From assembly GCA_021809105.1 (NCBI GenBank), contig JAKBAM010000024.1, positions 1 to 39,285 on the forward strand: a DNA stretch of 39,285 bases. Direction: 5' to 3'. Shown one piece after another: positions 15,722 through 25,159 of this stretch. Within the stretch, counting starts at the first letter, position 1, and each line of letters begins with the position of its first letter. The notes under the pieces were generated by a model. That model had not been told where the DNA came from. It searched no databases and was given only the letters and a program-made list of their open reading frames with translations. The DNA is from Actinomycetes bacterium (GTDB lineage Bacteria > Actinomycetota > Acidimicrobiia > Acidimicrobiales > Palsa-688). The translations under genes and the position numbers were made by a program.

Positions 15722-16454
15722 AGTCGACCTCCCACAGGCACAACCCGTGCGGGGGCGCCAGCTGCCCGGCTGCCGACCGGCTCCGAGCCCTGATGATCCC
15801 TGACATCTCGCCGGCGCGCCGCTTCCCCGTGCCGATGTCCACCATGAGGCCAACCACGGAGCGGACCATCTGCTGGCAGAACGAGGAGGCGGCGATCTCG
15901 AAGCGCAGTACCCCCTCGCCCAGCTCCTGCCAGTCGGCGTGGCGCACCAGGCGGACGAGGGAGCCGGTCGGCAAGGGCGGCCGCCGGCAGAACGACCCGA
16001 AGTCGTGCTCCCCGTACAACGGGTCGCAGGCCAGCCGCATGGCAGCTAGGTCGAGCGGCGCGGCGACGTGCCAGGCGGTAGGGGCGAGGAAAGGGTCCGG
16101 TACCGCACGATTGACCACGGTGTAGCGGTACCGGCGGCCGGTGGCATCGTGGCGGGCGTCGAAACCGGGCGCCGCGACCTCCGCCGAGCGGATTACCACG
16201 GCCGGGCGGAGCGCCTTGGTGACCGCCCGAGCCAGGGCTTGAGGGGCGACGTCGGCGCGGGCGTCGAAGGACACCACCTGGCCCCAGGCGTGGACCCCGG
16301 CGTCGGTACGGCCGGCGCAAGTGAGCTCCACGGCATGGCGCAGATGGCGCTCGATGGCCCCGGCCAGGGCGCCGGCAACAGTGGTCTGGCCCGGTTGGGC
16401 GGCGAAGCCGTGGAAGCCGGCGCCGACATAAGCGACCACCATCCGGATGCGCAC
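15711..16454 (-). CDS. truA: tRNA pseudouridine(38-40) synthase
   Basis: TruA converts uridines 38, 39 and 40 in the tRNA anticodon stem to pseudouridine. The catalytic Asp lies in GRTDAGVHAWGQV, near residue 51 of this version, and the C-terminal blocks SFCQQMVRSVVGL and LAPPHGLCLWEVDYP are typical. I chose the GTG at 16454 because the family starts close to the RIRMVVAYVG strand and an AAGGAG lies just upstream, although the spacing of three bases is short; a GTG at 16517 would add 21 residues. It is the last gene of the alpha-operon run, after rplQ. Confidence 0.88.
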   Translation of the reverse strand: MRIRMVVAYVGAGFHGFAAQPGQTTVAGALAGAIERHLRHAVELTCAGRTDAGVHAWGQVVSFDARADVAPQALARAVTKALRPAVVIRSAEVAAPGFDARHDATGRRYRYTVVNRAVPDPFLAPTAWHVAAPLDLAAMRLACDPLYGEHDFGSFCRRPPLPTGSLVRLVRHADWQELGEGVLRFEIAASSFCQQMVRSVVGLMVDIGTGKRRAGEMSGIIRARSRSAAGQLAPPHGLCLWEVDYPR

Positions 16455-16562
16455 CGTCTCCTTGACTGTCACCGCCGAGGGCGCATCCGGTCCGGCCTGG
16501 ACGCTGAAAAGGGTCACGGGTGGGTCATCCGGCTGGGATCGTCACGCGACGGCGCCCCGCCC

Positions 16563-16576
16563 CCAGGTGAACCTGG
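16563..16576. repeat. Short palindrome CCAGGT-GA-ACCTGG between rplQ and truA
   Basis: A perfect 6-bp inverted repeat with a 2-bp centre lies in the rplQ-truA gap. In RNA it would fold as a 5-bp stem with a UGAA loop. It may be a processing site or partial terminator between the ribosomal genes and truA; function is not shown. Confidence 0.35.
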
Positions 16577-16613
16577 CCGGCGAGGCGTCGACTGCGACAG
16601 TTGGCTAGACGGG

Positions 16614-16994
16614 CTAGACGAACTCGATGCGCGCCATGGGGGCGTTGTCCCCGTGGCGCGGGCCGAGCTTGAGGATCCGGGTATAGCCGCCCTGCCTGTC
16701 GGCATAGCGCGGACCGATCTCGGAGAAGAGCTTGTGGGCCATGTCCTTGTCGCGGATGAAGGCCACGACCAGGCGTTGCTGGTGCACGGCGGTGTCCGGG
16801 TCGGCGCTGGCCCGCTTGGCCTTGGTGATGCACTTCTCGACCACCGGACGGAGGGCCTTGGCCTTCGCTTCGGTCGTCACGATCCCCTCGGCTGCGATCA
16901 GTGACGCCACCAGGTTGCCGAACATAGCCTTCTGGTGGGCAGCGTCGCCCCCGAAGCGGCGGCCCTTCTTCGGCGTGCCGGGGATACCGGTCAT
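16614..16994 (-). CDS. rplQ: 50S ribosomal protein L17
   Basis: L17 (126 aa) sits near the polypeptide exit of the large subunit. The N-terminal block [20 protein letters not shown] and the ending [12 protein letters not shown] are family signatures. The length is usual for the short form of bacterial L17. It begins five bases after the rpoA stop, as in most bacterial alpha operons, and is followed by truA. Confidence 0.97.
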   Translation of the reverse strand: MTGIPGTPKKGRRFGGDAAHQKAMFGNLVASLIAAEGIVTTEAKAKALRPVVEKCITKAKRASADPDTAVHQQRLVVAFIRDKDMAHKLFSEIGPRYADRQGGYTRILKLGPRHGDNAPMARIEFV

Positions 16995-16999
16995 GAAGG

Positions 17000-17941
17000 T
17001 CAGCCCTCCTTGTTGCGCAGGGACAGGCCCCGCTCGTCGAGCTTGACCAGGACCTCGTCGAGGGACTTCTGGCCGAAGTTGGTGATGGCGAGGAGATCGT
17101 CCTCGGTCTTTTGAACCAGTTCTCCCACCGTGTTGACCTGAGCCCGCTTCAGGCAGTTCCGGGGCCGCTCGGACAGGTCCAAGTCCTCGATCGGCAGGTC
17201 CATATCCGGCGAACCGCTGGTGGCGGCCCCGACGTCGCCGAGCTCGAGGCCCTGGGGGGCGTCGCTCATGTCAGCCACCAGCCCGACGAGAGAACGGAGG
17301 GTGTCGCCGGCAGAGGCCAGCGCTTCACGGGGGCTGATGGACCCGTCGCTGGTGATGTCGAGCACGAGGCGGTCGTAGTTGGTGGACATCTCAACCCGGG
17401 TCGGCTCGACCACGAAGGCCACCAGCCGGATCGGGGAGAAGATCGAGTCGATCGGAATGACGCCGATGGTCGTCGACCTCTTGTTGCGGTCGGCCGAGAC
17501 GTACCCCCGACCGCGCTCGACGGTCAGATCGATGGCCAGGCGCCCCTTGCCGTTGAGCGTGGCGATGACCAGCTCCGGGTTGAGCACCTCGATGTCGCTG
17601 GTGACAGCGATATCACCGGCGGTCACGGTGGCGGGACCGCGCACGTCGATGCGAACGGTGACCGGCTCGTCACTGACCGAGCGCAGCACGATGTCCTTGA
17701 TGTTGAGGATGATGTCGGTGACATCCTCCTTGACGCCGGGCAGCGTGGTGAACTCGTGCAGCGCCTCGTCGAAGCGGACTTGAGTGACCGCGGCGCCAGG
17801 GATCGACGACAGGAGCGTCCGGCGCAGGGCGACGCCGATGGTGTGGCCGAAGCCGGGCTCGAGAGGGCCGAGGGCGAAACGCTGCCGGTTGCCCTCTTCC
17901 TCGCCTAGCGCCTCGACGGACGGGCGTTGGATGATCAGCAT
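17000..17941 (-). CDS. rpoA: DNA-directed RNA polymerase subunit alpha
   Basis: The alpha subunit (313 aa) has the N-terminal dimerisation domain (about 1-225, with [20 protein letters not shown]) and the C-terminal helix-hairpin-helix domain (about 245-310, with [20 protein letters not shown]), which contacts UP elements and activators. The length is normal. The linker between domains is Gly/Ser/Asp-rich. It lies between rpsD and rplQ, the standard position. Confidence 0.98.
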   Translation of the reverse strand: MLIIQRPSVEALGEEEGNRQRFALGPLEPGFGHTIGVALRRTLLSSIPGAAVTQVRFDEALHEFTTLPGVKEDVTDIILNIKDIVLRSVSDEPVTVRIDVRGPATVTAGDIAVTSDIEVLNPELVIATLNGKGRLAIDLTVERGRGYVSADRNKRSTTIGVIPIDSIFSPIRLVAFVVEPTRVEMSTNYDRLVLDITSDGSISPREALASAGDTLRSLVGLVADMSDAPQGLELGDVGAATSGSPDMDLPIEDLDLSERPRNCLKRAQVNTVGELVQKTEDDLLAITNFGQKSLDEVLVKLDERGLSLRNKEG

Positions 17942-17972
17942 GGAGTCTCCGAATACTGGAGTAGGAAGGCGG

Positions 17973-18599
17973 TTACTTGGAGTAGAGCTCGACGATGAGC
18001 GACTCGCGCACAGGCACGTCGATGTGCTCGCGGAGTGGCAGATCGCGGACGGTGACCTCGGCGCCGTCGGCGCCGGTCTCGAGCCACGGCGGGACCTGGC
18101 GGTCGAGCGTGTCGAGGTTGTGGCGGACGACGATCATCTCCCGCGACTTGCCCTTGAGGGCGACGATGTCACCCTTGCGCAACCGGTAGGAAGGAATCGT
18201 CATCCGCTTGCCGTTGACCAGCACATGGCCGTGGCGGACCAGCTGCCGGGCCTGCGAGCGGCTGGCGCCCCAGCCGGCGCGGAACGCCACGTTGTCGGCG
18301 CGCAGCTCCAGCATGCGCAGGAGGTTTTCGCCGGTGATGCCCGACTGGCGGTTGGCCTCGACGTAGAGGTTGTGGAACTGCTTCTCGAGGATGCCGTAGA
18401 TGCGGCGGGCCTTCTGCTTCTCCCGCAGCTGGGTCAGGTACTCCGATCCCTGGCGCATGCGATCCCGACCGTGCTCGCCGGGCGGGTACGGGCGCCGCTC
18501 GATCGGGCATTTCATCGAGTCGCACTTCGGACCCTTGAGGAACAGCTTCATCTTCTCGCGCCGGCACAGCCGGCATACAGGACCTGTGTAACGAGCCAT
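17973..18599 (-). CDS. rpsD: 30S ribosomal protein S4
   Basis: S4 (208 aa) binds 16S rRNA early in assembly. I chose the ATG at 18599, which gives MARYTGPVCRLCRREK, the family N terminus; the longer frame to 18863 lies over rpsK. Four cysteines (CRLC, then two more within about 20 residues) form the zinc-binding version of S4. The S4 RNA-binding domain is near residues 95-160 (SRSQARQLVRHGHVLVNGKR). In other bacteria S4 represses the alpha operon; I saw no clear S4 site here. Confidence 0.97.
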   Translation of the reverse strand: MARYTGPVCRLCRREKMKLFLKGPKCDSMKCPIERRPYPPGEHGRDRMRQGSEYLTQLREKQKARRIYGILEKQFHNLYVEANRQSGITGENLLRMLELRADNVAFRAGWGASRSQARQLVRHGHVLVNGKRMTIPSYRLRKGDIVALKGKSREMIVVRHNLDTLDRQVPPWLETGADGAEVTVRDLPLREHIDVPVRESLIVELYSK

Positions 18600-18601
18600 G
18601 C

Positions 18602-19000
18602 TCAGACCCTCCGCCGCTTCTTGGGGCGGCAACCGTTGTGGGGGATGGGCGTCACATCCTTGATGCCCGCCACCTCGATCCCGGTGTTCATTAGTGAGCG
18701 GATCGCCGTCTCCCGGCCCGAGCCGGGACCCTTGACCATCACCTCGACCTTGCGCACCCCATGCTCCATGGCCCGACGGGCGCACGCCTCGGCTGCCAAC
18801 TGGGCCGCGAAGGGGGTGGACTTGCGGGAGCCCTTGAAGCCAACGTTGCCGGCGGAGGCCCAAGCCAGGACATTGCCCTCGGGATCGCTGATCGAGACGA
18901 TGGTGTTGTTGAAAGAGCTCTTGATGTGCGCCACCCCATAGGTGACGTTCTTACGCTCGCGGCGGCGGGGGCGGCGCCCGCCCGGCTTCGGCTTGGCCAC
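18602..19000 (-). CDS. rpsK: 30S ribosomal protein S11
   Basis: S11 (132 aa) forms part of the platform of the small subunit. The signatures [18 protein letters not shown] and the ending [15 protein letters not shown] are typical. The GTG start overlaps the rpsM stop by one base (TAGTG), so the two are translationally coupled. The N terminus is Arg/Gly/Lys-rich as usual. Confidence 0.97.
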   Translation of the reverse strand: MAKPKPGGRRPRRRERKNVTYGVAHIKSSFNNTIVSISDPEGNVLAWASAGNVGFKGSRKSTPFAAQLAAEACARRAMEHGVRKVEVMVKGPGSGRETAIRSLMNTGIEVAGIKDVTPIPHNGCRPKKRRRV

Positions 19001-19377
19001 TACTTCCTAACCTTCTTCTTACCGGCGACGGTCTTCTTCGGACCCTTGCGGGTGCGGGCGTTGGTGTGGGTGCGCTGACCGTGGACCGGGAGTCCCCGGC
19101 GATGCCGGATCCCCTGGTAGGAACCGATCTCCATCTTGCGCTTGATGTCCTGCGACACGTCGCGGCGGAGGTCACCTTCGACCTTGAGGTTGGCGTCTAT
19201 CCAAGCTCGGAGCCGGCTGACCTCCTCATCGGTCAGATCCCGGACCCGGGTGCTCGGGTCGATGCCCGTGCCTTGGCAGACGGATGCGGACGCCGTGCGT
19301 CCGATGCCGAAGATGTAGGTGAGGGAGATCTCGAGGCGCTTCTCTCTCGGGATGTCCACGCCGGCTATACGGGCCAT
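19000..19377 (-). CDS. rpsM: 30S ribosomal protein S13
   Basis: S13 (125 aa) contacts the P-site tRNA and the large subunit. It starts [19 protein letters not shown] and contains [20 protein letters not shown], followed by the basic tail that reaches the P site. It begins 11 bases after the rpmJ stop and overlaps rpsK by one base. Confidence 0.97.
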   Translation of the reverse strand: MARIAGVDIPREKRLEISLTYIFGIGRTASASVCQGTGIDPSTRVRDLTDEEVSRLRAWIDANLKVEGDLRRDVSQDIKRKMEIGSYQGIRHRRGLPVHGQRTHTNARTRKGPKKTVAGKKKVRK

Positions 19378-19388
19378 ACGGTCTTCTC

Positions 19389-19502
19389 CTAGCCCTGCCG
19401 CTGCTTGTGGCGGGGATTGGTGCAGATCACCATGACGCGACGGTGTCGCCTGATGACCTTGCAGTGCTCACAAATGGGTTTGACGCTGGGACGGACTTTC
19501 AC
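19389..19502 (-). CDS. rpmJ: 50S ribosomal protein L36
   Basis: A 37-aa protein starting at GTG with the family sequence [19 protein letters not shown]. The zinc ligands CEHC, a later Cys (VICTN) and the final His (PRHKQRQG) are all present, so this is the zinc-containing form. A GGAG precedes the start. It is the first gene after the promoter in the map-rpmJ gap; infA, which usually lies between map and rpmJ, is absent. Confidence 0.96.
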   Translation of the reverse strand: MKVRPSVKPICEHCKVIRRHRRVMVICTNPRHKQRQG

Positions 19503-19605
19503 GACGGCTCCATAGCCTCGCAGGCGGGGTGCTCATGGGATACTGGCCGGGAGGCACGGCCGTCGCCACACACGCGCGACAGATCCGCTCCCGAGCCGAC
19601 TGACC

Positions 19606-19634
19606 ATGCTAGCTTCCCGGGCCGCCGGCGACAA
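19606..19634 (-). promoter_or_regulatory. Candidate promoter of the rpmJ-rpsM-rpsK-rpsD-rpoA-rplQ run
   Basis: On the minus strand, TTGTCG (19629-19634) and TAGCAT (19606-19611) are separated by exactly 17 bases, a good match to housekeeping sigma-factor promoters. It lies in the 173-base gap between map and rpmJ, leaving a leader of about 100 bases. The rest of the gap shows no gene. Confidence 0.6.
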
Positions 19635-19675
19635 GGCAGCGCGGGGAGAGCCCGCCGGACCTGCTGCGACCGCCC

Positions 19676-20425
19676 TCAACCCGGGACAGTTAGGACCTCT
19701 GGGCCGTCGTCGGTGACCACGATGGTGTGCTCGAAGTGGGCCGAGAGGCGGCCGTCGGCGGTGACCACACCCCAGCCGTCGGGCAAGGTGCGGGTCTCGG
19801 GGCCGCCGGCGTTGACCATCGGCTCGACCGCGAAGACCATCCCTTCCTTCAGCTTCGGGCCCGGCGTCCCGGGCCAGTAGTTGGGGACCTGCGGCTCCTC
19901 GTGCATCCGAGTACCGATGGCGTGACCAACGTATTCCCGTACCACCGAGTAGCCGGCGCCCTCGGCGACGGTTTGGACGGCGAGCCCGATGTCGTGGAGG
20001 CGACGGCCTTCCACCATCTGGTCTATCCCGGCTCGGAGGCTGTCCTCGGTGACCCGGAGGAGCTTCTCGGCCTCGGAGCTGATCTCCCCGATGCCCATCG
20101 TGTAGGCGGCATCGCCGTGGTAGCCCTCGATGATCGCTCCGCAGTCGATGGAGATGATGTCGCCCTCCTCCAGGCGGTAGTCGCCGGGGATTCCGTGGAC
20201 GATCATGTCGTTGGGCGACGCACAGATGACCGCCGGGAAGCCGTGATAGCCGAGGAAGTTGGAGCGTGCGTGGCGGCGCTCCAGCACCTCCCGGGCGACC
20301 TTGTCCAAGTCGGCGGTCGTCACCCCCGGCCGCGCCGCCAAACGAGTCACCTCGTGCATCTCCGCCACGACGCGCCCGGCCCGGCGCATCTTGGCGATCT
20401 CGTCGCGGTTCCTGCGCATGGCCAC
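19676..20425 (-). CDS. map: Methionine aminopeptidase, type I
   Basis: Removes the initiator methionine from nascent proteins. The five metal ligands are visible: D94 (IISID), D105 (HGDAAYT), H168 (VGHAI), E201 (VEPMV) and E232 (FEHT). At 249 aa it is the short type Ia form without an N-terminal zinc finger. The start is GTG at 20425 or ATG at 20419; neither has a clear ribosome binding site. It follows adk by 22 bases, as in many bacterial spc operons. Confidence 0.96.
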   Translation of the reverse strand: MAMRRNRDEIAKMRRAGRVVAEMHEVTRLAARPGVTTADLDKVAREVLERRHARSNFLGYHGFPAVICASPNDMIVHGIPGDYRLEEGDIISIDCGAIIEGYHGDAAYTMGIGEISSEAEKLLRVTEDSLRAGIDQMVEGRRLHDIGLAVQTVAEGAGYSVVREYVGHAIGTRMHEEPQVPNYWPGTPGPKLKEGMVFAVEPMVNAGGPETRTLPDGWGVVTADGRLSAHFEHTIVVTDDGPEVLTVPG

Positions 20426-20447
20426 CAGTGTGGCCCAGCGCGGGCTG

Positions 20448-21122
20448 TTAGCTGGCCGCCCTTGCCTTGCGCTTGTCCACCTCGGCCACCAACCGCTCGG
20501 TCACCTCGTCGGGGGTGCCCAAAGCGTCCATGGTCATCAACAGGTTGCGGTCGCTGTACCAGGCGATGAGCGGGGCTGTCTCCCGCTCGTAGAGCTCGAG
20601 GCGCCGGCGGATGGCCGATTCGGTGTCGTCATCGCGCTGCACGACCTCGCCACCGCACACGTCGCAGATGCCCCGGACGCGCGGCGGATTGTCGGTGACG
20701 CTGTAGTTGGCGCCGCAGTCGGAGCACACCCGGCGGCTGGCCAGACGGCCCAAGACCTGCTCGGTGTCGATCTCCAGGTTGAGGACCAGGTCGATGGCCC
20801 GAGGGGCGATGATCTCCTCCAGGACATCGGCCTGGTGGACAGTGCGGGGGAAGCCGTCGAGGATGAACCCACGGTGGTGGGTGTCGTCGTGGGTCAGGCG
20901 CTCGCTGACCAAGCCGACGACGATCTCGTCGGGCACCAGGTCGCCGGCGTCGAGGTAGACCTTCGCCTTCTGCCCGAACTCCGATCCGGACCTCACCGCG
21001 GCGCGGAAAGTGTCACCTGTCGAGATGTGGGGCACGACGTAATGGCGCGACAGGCGGATCGCCTGCGTGCCTTTGCCTGCCCCCTGCTTGCCGAGGACGA
21101 TGAGCCTCGCTCCGGGGTTCAC
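20448..21122 (-). CDS. adk: Adenylate kinase, zinc-LID type
   Basis: Catalyses ATP + AMP to 2 ADP. The P-loop is GKQGAGKG (11-18), the AMP-binding region is STGDTFRAAV, and FILDGFPRT is the family signature. The LID domain carries four cysteines, C133, C136, C153 and C156, which would bind structural zinc as in Gram-positive enzymes. The length of 224 aa fits the long form. The GTG start directly abuts the secY stop. Confidence 0.97.
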   Translation of the reverse strand: MNPGARLIVLGKQGAGKGTQAIRLSRHYVVPHISTGDTFRAAVRSGSEFGQKAKVYLDAGDLVPDEIVVGLVSERLTHDDTHHRGFILDGFPRTVHQADVLEEIIAPRAIDLVLNLEIDTEQVLGRLASRRVCSDCGANYSVTDNPPRVRGICDVCGGEVVQRDDDTESAIRRRLELYERETAPLIAWYSDRNLLMTMDALGTPDEVTERLVAEVDKRKARAAS

Positions 21123-22445
21123 CTATCTGAGGAAGCCCTCGTAGTTGCGAAGCATGAGCTGGCTGTCCACCTGCTTCATCGTCTCCAGAGCCACACCTAC
21201 GGCGATGAGGAGGGTGGTGCCGGCGAAGGGGTAGTTGGTTACGTGCCAGAACGCCAGCATCACCGACGGCAAGAGGGCGATCGCCGCCAGCCAGACGGCC
21301 CCGGGCAGGGTTATCCGATTGAGGATCGTCTGCAGGTGCCGTTCGGTGGGGGGCCCAGGACGGATACCGGGGATATAGCCGCCCTGCTTGCGGATCACGT
21401 CGGCCTGCTGGTGGGGGTCGAAGGTGATGGCGGCGTAGAAGTACGCAAAGGCCAGGATCAGCACCCCGTACGAGACGATGTAGACCCAGTCGTTGGGCTG
21501 GGCCAAGTGCGCGGAGATCCACACCTGCAACGTCTTGCCCCAACCGTGGCTCGGCAGCACGTTGGAGATCAGCAGCGGGAAGTACAGCACCGAGCTGGCG
21601 AAGATGATCGGAACCACCCCGCCGGTGTTGACCTTCATAGGGATGTAGGTGCTCTGGCCGCCGTACATCCGCCTACCGACTACTCGCTTGGCGAAGGTGA
21701 CCGGTATTCGCCGCTGCCCTTGCTCGATGAACACGATGGCGACGAGGAGGGCCACCGAGATAACCAGGATGGTGACGAACTTGGCGATACCCGCCTCGGC
21801 CTTGACGCTGGCGCCGCCGGCGGGGAGGGTGGCGACCACGTTGGTGAAGATCAGGACCGACATACCCTGGCCGATCCCCCGCTGGGTGATCAGCTCGCCG
21901 AGCCACATGACCACGACGGTGCCGGCGGTCATCGTGAGGACGATGAGCAGGACCCGGGGGATCGTGAACTTGGGTATCAGATCGACGTTGAGGCTGCTGC
22001 CGTTGCCGAGCAGGCCTCCGCCGCCGTTGTGGAAGACGTAGGCGAGGCCGGTCGACTGCATGATCGCCAGGGCGATGGTCAGGTAACGGGTCGTCTGGGT
22101 CAGCTTCTTCTGCCCGGTCGCCCCTTCCTCGCGCCACTGCTCCAGCTTCGGGATGACCACCATCAGCAGCTGGATAATGATCGAGCTGGTGATGTAGGGC
22201 ATGATCCCGAGCCCGAACACCGCGAACTTGGTCAGCGCGCCGCCGCTGAATAGGTTGAGGAAGCTGATCACGCCGCCCTTGCCCGCCGCTGACGTGAGCG
22301 AGTGGACCGCGTTGAAGTCGATCCCCGGGCAGGGGATGTTGGCACCGAAACGGTAGACGACGATGACACCCAGGGTGAACAGGACCTTGTTGCGCAGGTC
22401 CGGCACCCGGAACATGTTGCCCAGGTTGGTCAGCGTGGCGCGCAT
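21123..22445 (-). CDS. secY: Protein translocase subunit SecY
   Basis: The 440-aa channel subunit of the Sec translocon, with ten hydrophobic segments. It begins near FRVPDLRNKVLFTLGVIVVY and includes GIMPYITSSIIIQLLMVVIP and the cytoplasmic loop KQGGYIPGIRPGPPTERHL before the last segments. It exports unfolded proteins and inserts membrane proteins together with SecE and SecG. An 82-base gap separates it from rplO. Confidence 0.98.
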   Translation of the reverse strand: MRATLTNLGNMFRVPDLRNKVLFTLGVIVVYRFGANIPCPGIDFNAVHSLTSAAGKGGVISFLNLFSGGALTKFAVFGLGIMPYITSSIIIQLLMVVIPKLEQWREEGATGQKKLTQTTRYLTIALAIMQSTGLAYVFHNGGGGLLGNGSSLNVDLIPKFTIPRVLLIVLTMTAGTVVVMWLGELITQRGIGQGMSVLIFTNVVATLPAGGASVKAEAGIAKFVTILVISVALLVAIVFIEQGQRRIPVTFAKRVVGRRMYGGQSTYIPMKVNTGGVVPIIFASSVLYFPLLISNVLPSHGWGKTLQVWISAHLAQPNDWVYIVSYGVLILAFAYFYAAITFDPHQQADVIRKQGGYIPGIRPGPPTERHLQTILNRITLPGAVWLAAIALLPSVMLAFWHVTNYPFAGTTLLIAVGVALETMKQVDSQLMLRNYEGFLR

Positions 22446-22527
22446 CGGTCTCTCCTGCCTGGACTCACTGGCGTGAACCTAGTGGGCCAGCCCGGGGCGG
22501 GCCAGCCATGCCGCTCCGGTTCGGGGC

Positions 22528-23016
22528 TCACCGGTTGGTGAGCGCGTTGCCCTTCGCAGGCGGGCGTCCGCGGCCGAAGGGAGGTGGCAGGACCGTCGTC
22601 GTGCCGCCGGCAGCTTCGATGGATGACACGGCACTCGCCGAGAACGCATGGGCTGACACCGCTAGCTTGCGGCTGAGCTCGCCCCGGCCCAGTACCTTGA
22701 CCAAGCCGTGCTTGGCGACCAGGCCGGCCTGGCGGAGGGTGTCGGGCGTGACGGTATCGCCGGTGAACTCTTCGAGAGTGTCCAGATTGACGACCACGTA
22801 CTCGACGCGGAAAGGGTTCTTGAACCCCTTCAGCTTCGGGATGCGCTGCTTGAGCGGGAGCTGGCCACCCTCGAAGCCGGGCTTGATCTGCCCGCGCGCC
22901 CCCTGGCCCTTGGTGCCGCGGCCGGCGGTCTTGCCACCCTTGCCGGCGATGCCGCGTCCGACCCGGCGGCGGTCCTTGGTCGATCCGGCCGGCGGCTTGA
23001 GCTCATGGACCTTCAT
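22528..23016 (-). CDS. rplO: 50S ribosomal protein L15
   Basis: L15 (162 aa) is a late-assembly protein of the large subunit. The N-terminal Gly/Arg/Lys-rich part (GRGIAGKGGKTAGRGTKGQ, PGFEGGQLPL) and the C-terminal core with VSAHAFSASA fit the family. An extra 15 or so residues (PPPFGRGRPPAKGNALTNR) extend the C terminus. It overlaps rpmD by four bases (ATGA). Confidence 0.97.
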   Translation of the reverse strand: MKVHELKPPAGSTKDRRRVGRGIAGKGGKTAGRGTKGQGARGQIKPGFEGGQLPLKQRIPKLKGFKNPFRVEYVVVNLDTLEEFTGDTVTPDTLRQAGLVAKHGLVKVLGRGELSRKLAVSAHAFSASAVSSIEAAGGTTTVLPPPFGRGRPPAKGNALTNR

Positions 23017-23261
23017 CGGGACTCTCCGCTGTCAGATTGGTCGCCGGCAGCGACGGTGATCAGATGGGGGACCCGAGCGATCATGCCCCGGATCTCCGGT
23101 CGGTCCGGCAGCGTGTTGGAGCTGCCGATCCCATGGAGCCCGAGAGCGCGCAGGGTGCCCCGGTGCTTGGGCTTGGTGCCGATCCCGGACTTGACCTGGG
23201 TGACCACCAGGCGGCCACCGTCGACCTTGGGGGGCATGGTCGCGGGTGTGACTGCCGCCAT
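23013..23261 (-). CDS. rpmD: 50S ribosomal protein L30
   Basis: L30 (82 aa) contains the core LVVTQVKSGIGTKPKHRGTL and RALGLHGIGSSNTLPD. The 60-residue core is preceded by about 17 residues and ends in a short Asp/Ser/Gly tail, so it is a little longer than usual. Its start overlaps the rpsE stop by one base, and its stop overlaps the rplO start. Confidence 0.96.
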   Translation of the reverse strand: MAAVTPATMPPKVDGGRLVVTQVKSGIGTKPKHRGTLRALGLHGIGSSNTLPDRPEIRGMIARVPHLITVAAGDQSDSGESR

Positions 23262-23809
23262 CAGGCCACCTCGTCGGGGACATGGGGGCCTCGCTGGGCC
23301 TCCTGGTAGGACTTCCAGATGCCGGCGGGGATGATCTCCTCCGCGGACAGGCCGCGGAGCCGGGCGATGTCGTCGGGGCGCTTGAGGGCCTTCAGCCCGG
23401 CGATGGTGGCCTGCGCCACGTTGATGCTGTTCGACGAGCCGAGCGACTTGGCCAGGATGTCGTGGATCCCGGCCATCTCGAGGATGGCGCGGGCAGCCCC
23501 GCCGGCGATCACACCGGTACCAGGAGCGGCCGGCTTGAGCATGACCCGCCCGGCACCGGCCTCCCCGATGATCGGGTGCACGATCGTGCTCCCGGCCAGC
23601 GGGACGCGAAACATGTTCTTCTTCGCCTCCTCGATGCCCTTCTGGACCGCCAGGCCGGCTTCTTTGGCCTTGCCGTAACCGAGCCCGACGTTGCCTTGCC
23701 CGTCGCCGATGACCATGAGCGCGGCGAAGGAGAAGCGCCGACCACCCTTGACCACCTTGGCGACGCGGTTGACCTTGATGGTCCGGTCTTCGTACTGCTG
23801 GTCTGCCAT
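23261..23809 (-). CDS. rpsE: 30S ribosomal protein S5
   Basis: S5 (182 aa) helps maintain decoding accuracy. I chose the ATG at 23809 ([20 protein letters not shown]), since the frame further upstream lies over rplR. The double-stranded RNA binding fold is seen in [20 protein letters not shown], and the C-terminal domain in [19 protein letters not shown]. Length and order (rplR-rpsE-rpmD) are standard. Confidence 0.97.
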   Translation of the reverse strand: MADQQYEDRTIKVNRVAKVVKGGRRFSFAALMVIGDGQGNVGLGYGKAKEAGLAVQKGIEEAKKNMFRVPLAGSTIVHPIIGEAGAGRVMLKPAAPGTGVIAGGAARAILEMAGIHDILAKSLGSSNSINVAQATIAGLKALKRPDDIARLRGLSAEEIIPAGIWKSYQEAQRGPHVPDEVA

Positions 23810-23813
23810 AGCC

Positions 23814-24179
23814 CTAGAACTCCAGTCCGGCGTCGCGCGCCGCGTCGGCGACCGCAGCCACCCGTCCGTGGTAGAGGAACCCGCCCCGGTCGAACACGAC
23901 CCGGCTGACCCCGGCCGCCTTGGCCCGGTCAGCGACGAGGCGCCCGACCGCCGTGGCGGCGGACTTGTTGCCGGTGGCCCCACCGCGGAGGTCCTTCTCC
24001 GTGGTGGACGCCGCCGCCAGGGTGGTGCCAGTCCGGTCGTCTATGACCTGGGCGATGATGTGCTTGTTGGAGCGGAACACCGCCAAGCGGGGGCGCTCCG
24101 CGGTGCCGCTGACCTTCTTGCGCACCCGGTGGTGTCGCCGGGCCAGCGCCGTCTGCTTGTCCTTGGTCGAGGTGCTCAT
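23814..24179 (-). CDS. rplR: 50S ribosomal protein L18
   Basis: L18 (121 aa) binds 5S rRNA together with L5. [20 protein letters not shown] at the N terminus and the ending [20 protein letters not shown] are family signatures. It begins eight bases after the rplF stop and ends four bases before rpsE. Confidence 0.97.
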   Translation of the reverse strand: MSTSTKDKQTALARRHHRVRKKVSGTAERPRLAVFRSNKHIIAQVIDDRTGTTLAAASTTEKDLRGGATGNKSAATAVGRLVADRAKAAGVSRVVFDRGGFLYHGRVAAVADAARDAGLEF

Positions 24180-24187
24180 CGCTACCC

Positions 24188-24727
24188 TTACTTCGCGGCC
24201 TTGCCGGCCTTGCGGATGACCCGCTCGCCGGCGTAGCGGACGCCCTTGCCCTTGTAGGGCTCGGGCTTGCGGATCTTGCGGATGTTGGCGGCAACCTGGC
24301 CGACCAGCTCCTTGTCGATGCCCTTGACGTTGATGCGCGTGGGCTGGGGGACCTCGAAGCTGATACCCGCTGGCGCGTCGACGAACACGGGGTGGCTGAA
24401 GCCAAGGGCCAGTTCCAGGGAGGTCGAGCTCTTAGCGGTGCAGCGGTAGCCGACTCCGACGATCTCCAACTCCTTGTTGAAGCCGGCGGTGACACCGAGA
24501 ACCATGTTGTTGACCAGGCTGCGGGTCAAACCGTGCAGAGCCCGGTTCTGGCGCTCGTCGTTGGGGCGCTCCACGAGCAGGGTGGCCTCCTCCTGGCGGA
24601 GGGTGATCTCACCGGGCAGCTCGTGGCTGAGCGTTCCGTTCGGACCCTTGACGGTGACCTGGCGGCCGGCGACGGTGATGTCCACTCCGCCCGGGATCGG
24701 GATGGGGCTGCGTCCAATGCGCGACAT
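24188..24727 (-). CDS. rplF: 50S ribosomal protein L6
   Basis: L6 (179 aa) lies near the factor-binding site. It begins [19 protein letters not shown] and ends with the conserved [20 protein letters not shown]. The two-domain length is normal. A 15-base gap separates it from rpsH. Confidence 0.98.
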   Translation of the reverse strand: MSRIGRSPIPIPGGVDITVAGRQVTVKGPNGTLSHELPGEITLRQEEATLLVERPNDERQNRALHGLTRSLVNNMVLGVTAGFNKELEIVGVGYRCTAKSSTSLELALGFSHPVFVDAPAGISFEVPQPTRINVKGIDKELVGQVAANIRKIRKPEPYKGKGVRYAGERVIRKAGKAAK

Positions 24728-24742
24728 TTTCCTATCTCTCCG

Positions 24743-25147
24743 TTACCAGACGTGGCAGAGGACTTCGCCACCGACCCGGCGCTTGCGCGCCTCACGGTCG
24801 GTCATGAGCCCCTGGCTGGTGGACAGGACAGCGACACCGAGGCCGCCTAGGACACGCGGCATCTTGTCGGCCGGGATGTAGACCCGAAGCCCCGGCTTGG
24901 ACACCCGCTTTATCCCAGAGATGGTCCGGGCCCGGTCACGGGTGTACTTCATGGTGATCTCGAGGATGCGCCCCGGCCGCTCGCCGGCGGAGGCGGTGGT
25001 CCAGCCCTCTATGTAACCCTCCTTGGCCAAGACGACCGCAAGGGCCTCTTTGACCTTGGAGGACGGCATGCGCACCGTGTCGTGCATCGCCACGTTGGCG
25101 TTGCGGATGCGGGTGAGCATGTCGGCGATGGGATCGGTCATCGTCAT
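24743..25147 (-). CDS. rpsH: 30S ribosomal protein S8
   Basis: S8 (134 aa) binds the central domain of 16S rRNA. The sequence [16 protein letters not shown] and the C-terminal [20 protein letters not shown] are diagnostic. Two ATG codons, at 25147 and 25141, could start it; the family N terminus fits either. In E. coli S8 represses the spc operon; no S8-like site could be identified by eye. Confidence 0.97.
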   Translation of the reverse strand: MTMTDPIADMLTRIRNANVAMHDTVRMPSSKVKEALAVVLAKEGYIEGWTTASAGERPGRILEITMKYTRDRARTISGIKRVSKPGLRVYIPADKMPRVLGGLGVAVLSTSQGLMTDREARKRRVGGEVLCHVW

Positions 25148-25159
25148 GGTCGGCCTCCC

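Noticed and set aside
20259-22253. A 664-codon open frame on the plus strand
   Set aside because: It is antisense to adk and secY, which are certain. Its Asp/His/Gly/Val-rich composition is typical of mirror frames in GC-rich genes.
22430-22531. A 33-codon ORF starting in the rplO stop (GTGA)
   Set aside because: It runs into secY out of frame and its Pro/Arg/Gly-rich peptide resembles random frames. The equal length to the two related elements is probably chance.
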